From CAVSRC01 sp963732845 (GTDB taxonomy: Bacteria; Pseudomonadota; Alphaproteobacteria; Rhizobiales; Kaistiaceae): DNA of 64,000 nt. The notes below the pieces were generated by a model. It was given only the letters and a program-made list of their open reading frames with translations, was not told the origin of the DNA and did not search any database. This document shows, piece after piece, positions 53,836 to 63,891 of this stretch (position 1 is the first letter of the stretch; the number at the start of each line of letters is the position of its first letter). Both the position numbers and the translations under genes were made by a program. The stretch lies in the NCBI GenBank assembly GCA_963732845.1, contig CAVTBE010000001.1, positions 1 through 64,000 of the forward strand, given 5' to 3'.

Positions 53836-53947
53836 TGTTATCTGGTCCTGATGCCGCCGATTTGGTGCGGGTGGGAGGGGTACGGCGGGCGCTCATCGTT
53901 CCGACGGAAAGGTCCGACATGTCAATGCGTCCCAGTGCCGTCGATTT

Positions 53948-54559
53948 TCACGTCCTGCGGTTGAATCCGTCGAGCAGCCGGCGCACCGCCAGCATGCCCG
54001 GATCGTCCATGCCAACGCTCTTGTCGCCGAACATGCGGGCACGGCCGAGCCGGTTCGGCTTGTCGCGGAATTCGTCCAGTGCGGCAGTCGCGGCGCGATC
54101 GGCCGCGGCGAGGATCGCCGCCGGATCGGCCAGCCCCTCCGTCGCCCTAGCGATCGCATCGAGGCTGTCGAGGACGCTTTTGGCGCCGAGCTCGCCGCGG
54201 CCACGGGCGAGCATGGCGTCGCGCGCCCCGGCGACGATGGCCGAGATCTCCGACCAGTCGGCCTCGGTGCGCCCCTTGGTTGCCTTGGCGGCGCTCATGA
54301 AGGCGGTTGCCACCAGTGTCCCGAACGAGGACGAGGAGACCCGCTGGAAGGCCTTGGAACAACCGAGAAACGCCTGACCGAGATCGTCGCCAAAGCCGGC
54401 CGCATCCTCGGCGACCGCTGAAAATCCGTTGGCGACGGTGATGCCGAGATCGCCGTCGCCGAGCTTGCCGTCCTGGGCGTTCAATTCGTCGCGTGCGGCA
54501 ACCGCCGCTTCGGCAACGGTGCCGGCGGCGGCTTTGAGGCTGGCTGCTGTGAAACCCAT
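53948..54559 (-). CDS. dhaL: Dihydroxyacetone kinase subunit L
   Basis: 203 residues, all-helical ADP-binding subunit. The Mg-ligand loop is DGKLGDGDLGITVANGF, with the further motif SSSFGTLVATAFMSAAKA. It is a stand-alone subunit, as in PTS-linked DhaKLM, but no DhaM is in the window, so its phosphoryl donor is unclear. It starts 13 bp after dhaK and is separated from the aldolase by 112 bp. Confidence 0.9.
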   Translation of the reverse strand: MGFTAASLKAAAGTVAEAAVAARDELNAQDGKLGDGDLGITVANGFSAVAEDAAGFGDDLGQAFLGCSKAFQRVSSSSFGTLVATAFMSAAKATKGRTEADWSEISAIVAGARDAMLARGRGELGAKSVLDSLDAIARATEGLADPAAILAAADRAATAALDEFRDKPNRLGRARMFGDKSVGMDDPGMLAVRRLLDGFNRRT

Positions 54560-54572
54560 GGATCGGCCCTAG

Positions 54573-55571
54573 TCAGTTCACCGTCCAGAAGGCGCAATGA
54601 GCGGGCGCCTTCAAGGCGCGCTCAAGCTCGCCGTCGAGGCGACAGACGGTAATCGAGGCGCCCGACATTTCCATCGAGGTGGCGTAACGGCCGACCAGCG
54701 GCATGACGATGGTCACGCCACGCTCGCCGATCCGCCGGGCCACCGTGCGATACATGATGTAGAGCTCCTCGAGCGGCGTTGCGCCCAGCGAATTGACCAG
54801 CACCGACCAATGGTCGCCTTGAGGCGGATCAAGATCGGCGAAAATTCTGTCCATCATCTCGTTGGTGATCTCGTCGGCCGGCTTCAGCGTGTCGCGCCAG
54901 ATGCCCGGCTCGCCGTGGATGCCAATGCCCATTTCCATCTCGCCCTCGCCGATCTCGAAGGTCGGCTTGCCCGCCTCGGGCACGATGCACGGGGTCAGCG
55001 CCATGCCGATCGAGCGGCAGGAATCGGCGGCCTTCTGGGCAATCGCGGTGACCGCGTCGAGGTCAGCCTTCTCCTCGGCAAGAGCGCCAGCGATCTTGAA
55101 GGCGTAGACCATGCCGGCGACGCCGCGGCGCTTCTCTGCCTCCGCCGGCGGCGCCGAGGCGATATCGTCGGCGAGCAGCACCGTGGTCGAGCGGATGTCG
55201 TCTTCCATCTCGACCATTTCGCCGGCCATGTCGAAATTCATGACGTCGCCGCCGTAATTGCCGTAGAGGCGCAGCACACCGGCGCCGCCATGGGCGTGCC
55301 GCATGGCGGAGGCCATCTGCTCGGCCGAGGGCGAGGCAAAGACATTGCCGATCGCCGCCGCGTCGAGCAGCCCCTTGCCGACATAGCCGGTGAACACCGG
55401 CAGATGCCCGGACCCGCCGGCGGTGACGATGCCGACCTTGCCGGCGACGGCCCCGCCCGTGCGCGTGATCACGCGCGGCTCGGGGCGCGCATAGATCTCC
55501 GGGTGGGCCGCGACGAGACCCTCAAGCGTCTCGTCAACATAGCTGGCTGGGGTGTTCAGTATCTTCTTCAC
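54573..55571 (-). CDS. dhaK: Dihydroxyacetone kinase subunit K
   Basis: 332 residues. Family motifs are GKVGIVTAGGSGHLPVFTGYVGKGLLDAAAIGNVFASPS, LRLYGNYGGDVMNFDMAGEMVEMEDD, and EMEMGIGIHGEPGIWRD, which contains the His that binds the carbonyl of dihydroxyacetone covalently. First gene of the operon. The upstream 55572-55640 region contains a GCGCGCG operator-like site. Confidence 0.93.
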   Translation of the reverse strand: MKKILNTPASYVDETLEGLVAAHPEIYARPEPRVITRTGGAVAGKVGIVTAGGSGHLPVFTGYVGKGLLDAAAIGNVFASPSAEQMASAMRHAHGGAGVLRLYGNYGGDVMNFDMAGEMVEMEDDIRSTTVLLADDIASAPPAEAEKRRGVAGMVYAFKIAGALAEEKADLDAVTAIAQKAADSCRSIGMALTPCIVPEAGKPTFEIGEGEMEMGIGIHGEPGIWRDTLKPADEITNEMMDRIFADLDPPQGDHWSVLVNSLGATPLEELYIMYRTVARRIGERGVTIVMPLVGRYATSMEMSGASITVCRLDGELERALKAPAHCAFWTVN

Positions 55572-55621
55572 GTCGGCCTTCCTCTTATTCCTGCCGGGTG
55601 GACGTCTTGCTGACGCGCTTT

Positions 55622-55632
55622 TTGCGCGCGAA
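55622..55632. promoter_or_regulatory. Operator-like site upstream of dhaK
   Basis: TTGCGCGCGAA, near-palindromic and close to the perfect site at 50031-50042 (TTACGCGCGTAA). It lies 51 bp upstream of the dhaK start and could bind the LacI regulator encoded at 50155. Confidence 0.4.
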
Positions 55633-55701
55633 TGCTAACGCAGCGCGCTGGTCATCGCCATCTTCGTCCTTGTCACACCGCGGCGGCGATTGGCGCATCG
55701 C

Positions 55702-56556
55702 TCACGCCCCCCGGGGCTGCGCCACCGCCGCCCCGCCGGTCGCGATCGCGACATGATAGTCGAGCGTCGACCTGACGCCGGCACCGGTGAAGGAGAAGCC
55801 GCCTTCGATGGGCATGGTGCCGGCCTGCGTCGGCGCCGCTGAGAGCGCCACGTGGCCGTCCGCCACCCGCGTGCCGTGGGTCACGTCCCAGCCGCGCCAG
55901 CCCGCGCCCGGCAGGAAAACCTCGGCCCAGGCATGCAGATGCCGCCGGCCGTCCTCCACGGCCGGACGCGCCTGATAACCGCTGACGAAACGGCTAGCCA
56001 GGCCAAGCGCCCGGCTGGCCTCGAGGAACAGCACGGTCACGTCGCGGCAGGCCCCTTCGCGCAGGGTCAACGTCTCCTGTGCCGTGCGCGCATGGCCCTC
56101 CGGCCGGATGCCGAGATCGGTGCGCTCGCAGATATCCTCCGCCAGCCGATCGAGGAAGACGATGGCATCGCCGCCCGCCTCCACCGCCAGCGCCTCGGCA
56201 TAGCTGCGCACCTCCGCGCCGGCGGAGAAGCCGCGACAGGCCTCGCGGCCGTCGGCAGCCGGCGCCCAGGGCAGCCGATCGCGTTGCGGCGCCAGCGGAG
56301 CCGGTACCTCGGTGTCGAGATCGAAGCGGCTCACCACGCTGAACAGCGTCGTCGCGCCGGAAAAGACGAGCCGCGCGATGCGGTTGCCCCAGGCATCGGC
56401 CTCCTCGCGGCGCTCGGCCGGCTCCGGCGTGATCTCCAGCCGCTCCGCCTGCAGACGGATCGCACCGGTGCGCGGCGACAGCCGCAGCACGTGCGGACCC
56501 AGCATGACCGGCGCGTCGTAGCGATAGGCTGTTTCGTGGGTGACGCTGAAATGCAT
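55702..56556 (-). CDS. Transglutaminase-like (bacterial, arylsulfate-associated type) protein
   Basis: 284 residues from ATG 56556. An N-terminal beta-rich domain (HFSVTHETAYRYDAPVMLGPHVLRLSPR) typical of bacterial transglutaminase-like proteins precedes the core with Cys in LREGACRDVTVLFLEASRALGLASRFVSGYQ, His in RRHLHAWAEVFLPGAGW and Asp in RGWDVTHG. Catalytic triad complete. Cytoplasmic, no signal peptide. Substrate unknown; no obvious link to the neighbours. Confidence 0.85.
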   Translation of the reverse strand: MHFSVTHETAYRYDAPVMLGPHVLRLSPRTGAIRLQAERLEITPEPAERREEADAWGNRIARLVFSGATTLFSVVSRFDLDTEVPAPLAPQRDRLPWAPAADGREACRGFSAGAEVRSYAEALAVEAGGDAIVFLDRLAEDICERTDLGIRPEGHARTAQETLTLREGACRDVTVLFLEASRALGLASRFVSGYQARPAVEDGRRHLHAWAEVFLPGAGWRGWDVTHGTRVADGHVALSAAPTQAGTMPIEGGFSFTGAGVRSTLDYHVAIATGGAAVAQPRGA

Positions 56557-56686
56557 GGGTGCCGACGATAGCCGCGCCGCGTTTCCCCGCAAGCCGCCAG
56601 CGTCCGGATCGCGTCATCCGCGTGGGTGAAGGTCACGAACGGCGCCATCGCCGCGAATGGCGCCTCGAAGCACACCACGCCGGCCC

Positions 56687-57388
56687 CTACCGGACGTTGC
56701 CGGCCTGGGCGCGCCGCGCCACGCCCTCCGACTGTCTGCACTGAATCAGATATTGCGTCGTGTTGGCCGTATGCATCTCCGTCGCCGCGACGGCTGCATC
56801 TTCATCATGGGCTCGGATTGCCTCGATGATGACCCAATGCTCCTTGCCGGCCCGCCGGGCACGCGCCAGCGAATTCGGAAACCGGTTGAACAGCGCATGG
56901 AGCAGATTGGTATATTTGGAATAGGTGGCGAGCGCCTCGGTGTTGAAATGGTGCTCGAAGCAGCGCGCGTGGAACTTGCGGTTCAGCCCGCGGCTCGCCA
57001 CGAGCTCGCCTTTTTCCACCGCGCGATCGTACGCTTCCTGGATGGCAATGATTTCATCGAAGTCCGCCGGCGTGTGGTGCTGCACCAGCCAGCGGATGAG
57101 ATACCCCTCCAGCAGCGACCGCAGTTCGAAGATGTCGCGCAGCAGAGGATCGTCGATGACCCGCACCGTGGCGCTCCGGTTCGGGTGGAGCACGACGATG
57201 CCCTCGCCCTCGAGCTGGTGGAGGGCCTCGCGGATGGGGATCGCACTGGTCTTGTAGCGGGCGGCCAGTCCGGCTGCCTTCAATCGCTCCCCGGGCGCAA
57301 ACACGCCGTCGATGATGTCCGCGCGGATGAGATCGCGGAGCCGCCCATTCCCCTGGTCGCCCTGCGTCTGATCGACGGTATCAGCCAT
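56687..57388 (-). CDS. GntR-family regulator (FadR-like C-terminal domain)
   Basis: 233 residues from ATG 57388. Winged-helix DNA-binding domain with LRDLIRADIIDGVFAPGERLKAAGLAARYKTSAIPIREALHQLEGEGIVVLHPNRSATV (about 17-75), then an all-helical ligand-binding domain with His-rich FHARCFEHHFNTEALATYSKYTN and a late AIRAHDEDAAVAATEMHTANT. It diverges from the GHL6-like glycosidase gene across an AT-rich gap (57478-57520), which probably holds its operator. Confidence 0.9.
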   Translation of the reverse strand: MADTVDQTQGDQGNGRLRDLIRADIIDGVFAPGERLKAAGLAARYKTSAIPIREALHQLEGEGIVVLHPNRSATVRVIDDPLLRDIFELRSLLEGYLIRWLVQHHTPADFDEIIAIQEAYDRAVEKGELVASRGLNRKFHARCFEHHFNTEALATYSKYTNLLHALFNRFPNSLARARRAGKEHWVIIEAIRAHDEDAAVAATEMHTANTTQYLIQCRQSEGVARRAQAGNVR

Positions 57389-57592
57389 GTCGCCCTGCCT
57401 CGCGCGTGCTCGCAACAGCCACCGCTTCTGCCACAACCGGCTCGCTCAAGCGACAATCAACGCACCGACGAAGCAAAATCGTATATCAAATTGCCGATTT
57501 ATATGCATTATCCATCATGATTTCGATACAGTTTTGGTTCGTCCGGAGAGGCAGGACGCGCCGGATGGCTGCAATTGCGGGGTTGATCAATC

Positions 57593-59677
57593 TTGGATCT
57601 GCATAAGCAAGACGCGATTTCGGGGGAACGCATCGGGCCGAAGGACGCCGCCACGGTCGACCAGTGGTGGAACCGGCCCTTCCGGCTGGTGCAGACCAAC
57701 CTCCGCATGAAGGACATCAACCTCGACCCGCGGCGCCTTGCCCGGCAGCTCGAGGAATTCGGCGCCAGTGCCGTCCTGTTCAATGTCGGCGGGATCTATG
57801 CGTGGTATCCGACCGAACTGGAGCTGCATACCCGCAATCCGCTGCTCGGCGACAACGACCCCGTGGCCGAAATGATCGAAGCGGTGCATGCGCGCGGGAT
57901 TCGTTTTTGCGCGCGCTTCGACCCCTCCAAGAGCACGCGGCCGACCTATGAACGCCATCCGGAGTGGTTCGTTCACACCCGGACGGGCAAGCCGCTGGAA
58001 TACAACGGCACCTACCTCGCCTGTGTGAACGGCGGCTGGTACGCCGACTACTTCCGCCGCATCCTGCGCGAGGCTTTCGGCCGTTACGACATCGACGGCG
58101 TCTATTTCAACATGTTCGGCTATCGGGCGACCGACTACAGCGGCCGCTATCACGGTATCTGCTGCTGTGAGAATTGCCGGCGGCGCTTCCGCACCTTCGC
58201 CGGCCGGGAGCTGCCGGTCGTGGAGAATGCCAGCGACCCGGCCTGGGCCGACTATCTGCGCTTCCAGGAAGTCACCACCGACGAGCTCCATCAGAGCGTC
58301 TACGAGACGGTGAAGCAGCTCAGCCCGAAAACCGGCGTGATGGGCCGCAAGTGGAGCTGCGATTTCCTGCGTCTCGAGACCCAGCGCGCCGTCGACCGGC
58401 CGCAGCCGGAATGGGCCCAGATGGCCGGCGAACACGCCAAGCTGGCGCGGTCCATGGGCCGCGGCATGGGCCATTGCAGCGCTTCGACCAATTTCGTCGA
58501 CTTTGCCTGGCGCTTCTCCTCCGAGTCGGCTGCCTGCAACATGTTGCGCTTCGCCCAGCAGCTCTCCGGCGGTGCCTCCTTCGACTATTACGTGCTCGGC
58601 ACCTTCGACCAGGACGACCGCAAGGCGGCCAAGTCGGTCGCCGACCTGTTCGCCTGGCACAAGAAGAACGAGGCGCTCTATCGCGACCTGCGATCGGGCA
58701 CCAGGGTCGCCCTCTACCATTCGCGGCGCAGCAACGGTCTGCGCGGCCGCCCCGCCGTGGAGAGTTTCCGCGGCGCCTATCTGGCGCTGAACGACGCCCG
58801 GGTTCCCTTCGACATCGTCAGCGACGCGCGCGCCGCCTTCGCGGACTTCGGCGAGCATCTCGCCGAATACGAGGTCATCGTGCTGCCCGGCATCGAGTGC
58901 ATCGGTGATGACGAGGCGGCTGCCTTCGATCGTTTCGTCGACAACGGCGGGACGGTGATCGCCACCGGCCCGAGCGGCCTCCGCGACGACAAAGGCGCGC
59001 TGCGCGAAAGCTATGCCCTCGCGTCCCTGCCCGTCGACCGGCCGATCATGCGCCGCGACGAGATGCGCGGCTCGTATCTGCGCATCGCCGAAGACGAATT
59101 CGCCTTCCCCGACACCCGGCTGACCTATCTCGACGGCAGCTACTGGCATGCGGCGGTCGAGGACGGTGCCGATCGCGCCCTCCGCCTGATCCCGCCGCAG
59201 AAATTCGGGCCGCCGGAACTGTGCTATCCGGAGGTCGAATCCGACCTGCCCGGCGTCGTCTCGATCACGCGTGGCAAGGGAAATGCGATCTACCTGCCAT
59301 GGCAGCCCGACCGGCTCTATTACCGCGACGGGGCGCCGGAGCATCGCGAGATCCTGGCGCAGCTCATCCGCCGCCACCACGACCAGCCCGTTCGACTGGC
59401 TGGCGCCGGGCGCGTCGAGCTAACGGTACAGCGCCAGGCCGGCACCAATCGCCGCCTCGTCCACGTGGTGAATTTCGCCGGACAGAACAACGGCGCCTAC
59501 ATGGACCCGCCGGCGATCCATGACCTGCGCCTGGGGCTTGCCGGGCCGCCGCCGAAGAGCGCCCGCTCGCTGGTCAGCGAGACCGATCTTGGCATCGCCA
59601 AGCCCGATGCCGACGGCATCTGCTGGATCGCCTTGCCGCCGGTCGGCGCCTTCGACGCGATCGTGCTCGAAGACTAA
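57593..59677 (+). CDS. Glycoside hydrolase-like protein (GHL6 with trimerisation-type domain)
   Basis: 694 residues, TTG start, no signal peptide. N-terminal TIM-barrel signatures: FRLVQTNLRMKDINLDPRRLARQLEEFGASAVLFNVGGIYAWYPTELE, ARGIRFCARFDPSKS, and RYDIDGVYFNMFGY followed by CCCENCRRRF, as in hypothetical glycosyl hydrolase family 6 proteins. A GH42-like flavodoxin-fold trimerisation segment is at EYEVIVLPGIECIGDDEAAAFDRFVDNGGTVIATG. Ends with a beta-sandwich. Acts on an unknown glycoside, probably under the divergent GntR regulator. No cleaner ATG is available upstream of MKDINLD. Confidence 0.75.
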   Translation: MDLHKQDAISGERIGPKDAATVDQWWNRPFRLVQTNLRMKDINLDPRRLARQLEEFGASAVLFNVGGIYAWYPTELELHTRNPLLGDNDPVAEMIEAVHARGIRFCARFDPSKSTRPTYERHPEWFVHTRTGKPLEYNGTYLACVNGGWYADYFRRILREAFGRYDIDGVYFNMFGYRATDYSGRYHGICCCENCRRRFRTFAGRELPVVENASDPAWADYLRFQEVTTDELHQSVYETVKQLSPKTGVMGRKWSCDFLRLETQRAVDRPQPEWAQMAGEHAKLARSMGRGMGHCSASTNFVDFAWRFSSESAACNMLRFAQQLSGGASFDYYVLGTFDQDDRKAAKSVADLFAWHKKNEALYRDLRSGTRVALYHSRRSNGLRGRPAVESFRGAYLALNDARVPFDIVSDARAAFADFGEHLAEYEVIVLPGIECIGDDEAAAFDRFVDNGGTVIATGPSGLRDDKGALRESYALASLPVDRPIMRRDEMRGSYLRIAEDEFAFPDTRLTYLDGSYWHAAVEDGADRALRLIPPQKFGPPELCYPEVESDLPGVVSITRGKGNAIYLPWQPDRLYYRDGAPEHREILAQLIRRHHDQPVRLAGAGRVELTVQRQAGTNRRLVHVVNFAGQNNGAYMDPPAIHDLRLGLAGPPPKSARSLVSETDLGIAKPDADGICWIALPPVGAFDAIVLED

Positions 59678-59683
59678 ATGCCG

Positions 59684-60711
<1,028 letters not shown>

Positions 60712-60715
<4 letters not shown>

Positions 60716-61764
60716 GCGCGCTTACCCGCGTTGTCGCGCTGAAGGAAGCAGCGAACCGCGCGAACCTCATCGAGACGCACGTCCGGCGGCTCTTGCGCAT
60801 CGCAGAGGCCGGCGATCATCTGATCGCACCGGTTGCTGAACTCGCAGCCGACGGGACGATCGAAAGGGTGCGGAACAGTGCCGGCGATCTGTTCCAGACG
60901 CACCCGCTTGCCGAGCTCCAGGCGCGGGATCGAGCGCAGAAGGGCTTGCGTGTAGGGATGCTTCGGATCGTCGAAGATGTCGTCGACCGCGCCGGTTTCG
61001 GCGATCTTGCCGAGATACATCACCATCACCTCATCGGCGATCTCCGCCACGACGCCGAGGTCATGGGTGATGAACATGACGCTCATGCCGAAATCGGTCT
61101 GCAGGTCGTGAATCAGATCGAGGATGTTGGCCTGGGTGGTCACATCAAGCGCAGTGGTCGGCTCGTCGGCAATCAGCAGCGAGGGATGGCAGACCAGCGC
61201 CATGGCGATGCACACCCGCTGGCGCATGCCGCCGGAGAGCTCGAAGGGGTAGCTCTTGTAGCGGTCGGCAGGCTTCGGGATGCCGACCCTGTCGAGCATC
61301 GCGATCGCACGCTCGCGCGCCTCTTTCTGGGTCACCGGAAAATGAAGAAGCACCGTCTCCGCGACCTGTCCGCCGATCGGATGCACCGGGCTCAGGGAGG
61401 TCATCGGCTCCTGGAAGATCAGTCCGATCTCCTTGCCCCGGATCTCCCGCATCTGCCGGCCGTTCGGCACCGCGCCGGCGATATCCGCCGTCGTGCCGTC
61501 GGCTCGCCGCAGCAGGATGCTGCCGGCGACGATCGCGCCCGGCGGACTGACCAGCTGCATGAGCGAGCGCGCAAGCTGCGACTTGCCCGAGCCGGACTCG
61601 CCGACGACGCACAGCGTCTTGCCGCGGCGGATGTCGAAGCTGACGCCGTCGACCGCCTTGATCACGCCTTCCCGCGTGGTGAAGTGGGTCGCCAGGTTGC
61701 GGACCTCGACGATCGGACCGCCGCTCGCCGCCGGCCTCGCCGCGACGGCCGGTGCCTCACTCAT
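60712..61764 (-). CDS. Dpp/Opp-type ABC transporter ATPase (DppD-like)
   Basis: 350 residues. Walker A GESGSGKS, LIFQEPMTSLSPVHPI, signature LSGGMRQRVCIAMAL, Walker B LLIADEPTTALD, C-terminal GCEFSNRCDQMIAGLC. ATG 61764 is chosen; two further in-frame ATGs (61779 and 61812) lie upstream. Overlaps the permease stop by 8 bp. Confidence 0.92.
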
Positions 61765-62908
61765 ATGGGTCAGCGGCATCGCGCAGTCCGTCCCCGAGGA
61801 AGTTGAAGGCAAGCACGGTGATGATCACGGCAAGGCCCGGGAGAAACAGCCAGGGCGCGGTCGCGACGGAGCGGATGTTCTGGGCTTCCTGCAGAAGCAC
61901 CCCCCAGCTGACGATGGGCGGTCTCAGGCCGATGCCGAGAAACGAAAGTGCCGTTTCCGACAGGATCATCACCGGAATGGCGAGCGTGATCGACGCAATG
62001 ATGTGGCTCATGAACGACGGCACCATCTGCTTGAAGATGATGCCCATCTCGCTGACCCCGTCGAGCCGCGCGGCGGTGACGAAATCCTCGGTCTTGAGCG
62101 AGATGAAGCGACCGCGCACGACACGCGCCAGTCCCGTCCAGCCAACCAGCGACAGGATCGCCGTGATCATGAAATAGACGAGCACCGGCGACCAGGTCTG
62201 GGGGATGGCGGCGGCAAGGCCCATCCATAGCGGGATCGTCGGAATCGAGCGCAGGAACTCGATCGTCCGCTGCACGACGTTGTCGATCCATCCGCCGTAG
62301 TAGCCGGAGACGCCGCCGAAGAAGATGCCCAACACGAGGCTGAGGCCGACCCCGACAAGGCCGATCGACATGGAGATGCGCGTTCCGTAGATGACCCGCG
62401 ACAGGAGATCGCGGCCGAGGCGGTCGGCACCGAAAAGATACATCGGGTCGTCCGGGTTGACCGGGCCGATGAGATGCAGGTCGGACGGGAAGATGCCCCA
62501 CAGATCGTAGTGGTCGCCGCGGGCAAAGAAGCGGACAGGATAGACCTTGGTTTCGTCGATCGTGAAGACGCGGCGCAGGCTCTCGCTGTCGATGACGACC
62601 TTGTAGCCGGTGACGTACAGCCCGAAGACGAGGCCGGAATCGGTGTGGCGCCACAGGTGCAAGGTCTGCGGTGGCGCGTAGGTGTAGCGCGCGGCGAAAC
62701 GGTCGGTGCCGAAGGGCGCCAGGAATGGCGCGAAGAGCGCGACCAGATAGATGAAGATCACGATCACGCCGCTCGCCAGGGCAAGCTTGTGGTGTTTGAA
62801 CTTCCACCAGGCAAGCGTCCATTGCCCGGCAACGGCGACTTCCCGCCGCTTCGCGATCGGCGCCTTCCCGACCTCCGCGTCGGCCTGCGGTTTCGCCGCG
62901 TCCGTCAT
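61757..62908 (-). CDS. Dpp/Opp-type ABC transporter permease (DppC-like)
   Basis: 383 residues with a long N-terminal periplasmic-type insertion (about 60-160: TDRFAARYTYAPPQTLHLWRHTDSGLVF...) before the helix bundle, more than in typical DppC. EAA loop EDFVTAARLDGVSEMGIIFKQMVPS. GADRLGRDLLSRVIYGTRISM and LGIGLRPPIVSWGVLLQEAQN are family motifs. The longer minus-strand frame to 63673 is mostly a shadow of the upstream permease. Starts in an ATGA overlap. Confidence 0.9.
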   Translation of the reverse strand: MTDAAKPQADAEVGKAPIAKRREVAVAGQWTLAWWKFKHHKLALASGVIVIFIYLVALFAPFLAPFGTDRFAARYTYAPPQTLHLWRHTDSGLVFGLYVTGYKVVIDSESLRRVFTIDETKVYPVRFFARGDHYDLWGIFPSDLHLIGPVNPDDPMYLFGADRLGRDLLSRVIYGTRISMSIGLVGVGLSLVLGIFFGGVSGYYGGWIDNVVQRTIEFLRSIPTIPLWMGLAAAIPQTWSPVLVYFMITAILSLVGWTGLARVVRGRFISLKTEDFVTAARLDGVSEMGIIFKQMVPSFMSHIIASITLAIPVMILSETALSFLGIGLRPPIVSWGVLLQEAQNIRSVATAPWLFLPGLAVIITVLAFNFLGDGLRDAADPYE

Positions 62909-63891
62909 TCGAACTTGATGCGCGGATCGAGCCACGCCAGCAGGATGTCCGAAACCAGCGTGCCGACGATTGTCAGCACGCTCAGCATCAGAATGAAACT
63001 GCCGGCCAGATACATGTCCTGGGCGATCAGAGCGCGCAGAAGCAGCGGCCCCGTCATCGGCAGGCTGAGCACGATGGCGGTGATTGTCGCGCCGGAAACC
63101 AGCTCCGGCAGCACCCAGCCGATGGTGCTGATGAACGGATTGAGAGCGACGCGGACCGGATACTTCATCAACAGGCGGATCTCGGACATGCCCTTGGCAC
63201 GCGCCATCGTGACGTAGGGCTTGTACAGCTCGTCGAGCAGGTTGGCCCGCATGATGCGGATGAGGCTCGCCGTGCCGGCGGTGCCGAGCACGATGATCGG
63301 CACCCACAGATGCGCAAACATGTCGACAACCTTGCCCCAGCTCCACGGCGCATCGACGTATTCCGACGAGAACAGGCCACCGACGCTCTGATGGAAGTAT
63401 TTGAAGCTGACATAGGAGAGGATCAGGGCGAGCAGGAAATTGGGCACGGCGAGGCCGATGAAGCCGATGAACGTCGCGACATAGTCGCCGAGCGAGTACT
63501 TCTTCACGGCCGAATAGATGCCGATCGGCAGCGCCACCACCCATATGAATATGAGCGTCAGGAACGAGAACACGAACGTGAGGCCGAGCCGCTCCCAGAT
63601 CAGGTCGGCGACCGGCCGCTTGAGTTCGAAGGAATTGCCGAAATCGCCGTGGAGCAGGATGTTGCCCATCCACTTGGCGTATTGCACGACATAGGGCTGA
63701 TCGAGGCCGTACTTCTCGCGCAGCACATCAAGCTGGGCGCTGTCGACGCTCTCGCCTTGCGAGGACATCGTGGCGGCCAGCGTCGTCAGATAGTCGCCGG
63801 GCGGCAACTGGATGATCACGAAGGTCACCACCGAGACGGCGAAGATGGTGGCGAACATGGCGATCGCACGGCGGATGATGAAACCGATCAT
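62905..63891 (-). CDS. Dpp/Opp-type ABC transporter permease (DppB-like)
   Basis: 328 residues. N-terminal helix IGFIIRRAIAMFATIFAVSVVTFVIIQLPPGDYL, catalytic-loop EAA-like YKPYVTMARAKGMSEIRLLMKYPVRVALNP, and C-terminal FILMLSVLTIVGTLVSDILLAWLDPRIKF. Its ATG overlaps the upstream gene's stop. Proteins of this group with a DppC bearing the long insertion often carry sugar or sugar-acid oligomers as well as peptides. Confidence 0.92.
   Translation of the reverse strand: MIGFIIRRAIAMFATIFAVSVVTFVIIQLPPGDYLTTLAATMSSQGESVDSAQLDVLREKYGLDQPYVVQYAKWMGNILLHGDFGNSFELKRPVADLIWERLGLTFVFSFLTLIFIWVVALPIGIYSAVKKYSLGDYVATFIGFIGLAVPNFLLALILSYVSFKYFHQSVGGLFSSEYVDAPWSWGKVVDMFAHLWVPIIVLGTAGTASLIRIMRANLLDELYKPYVTMARAKGMSEIRLLMKYPVRVALNPFISTIGWVLPELVSGATITAIVLSLPMTGPLLLRALIAQDMYLAGSFILMLSVLTIVGTLVSDILLAWLDPRIKFE

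Noticed and set aside
61757..63673. Extending the DppC-like permease to a 638-codon frame
   Set aside because: The upstream part overlaps the DppB-like gene out of frame with non-protein-like composition; the ATG at 62908 in an ATGA overlap is the natural start.
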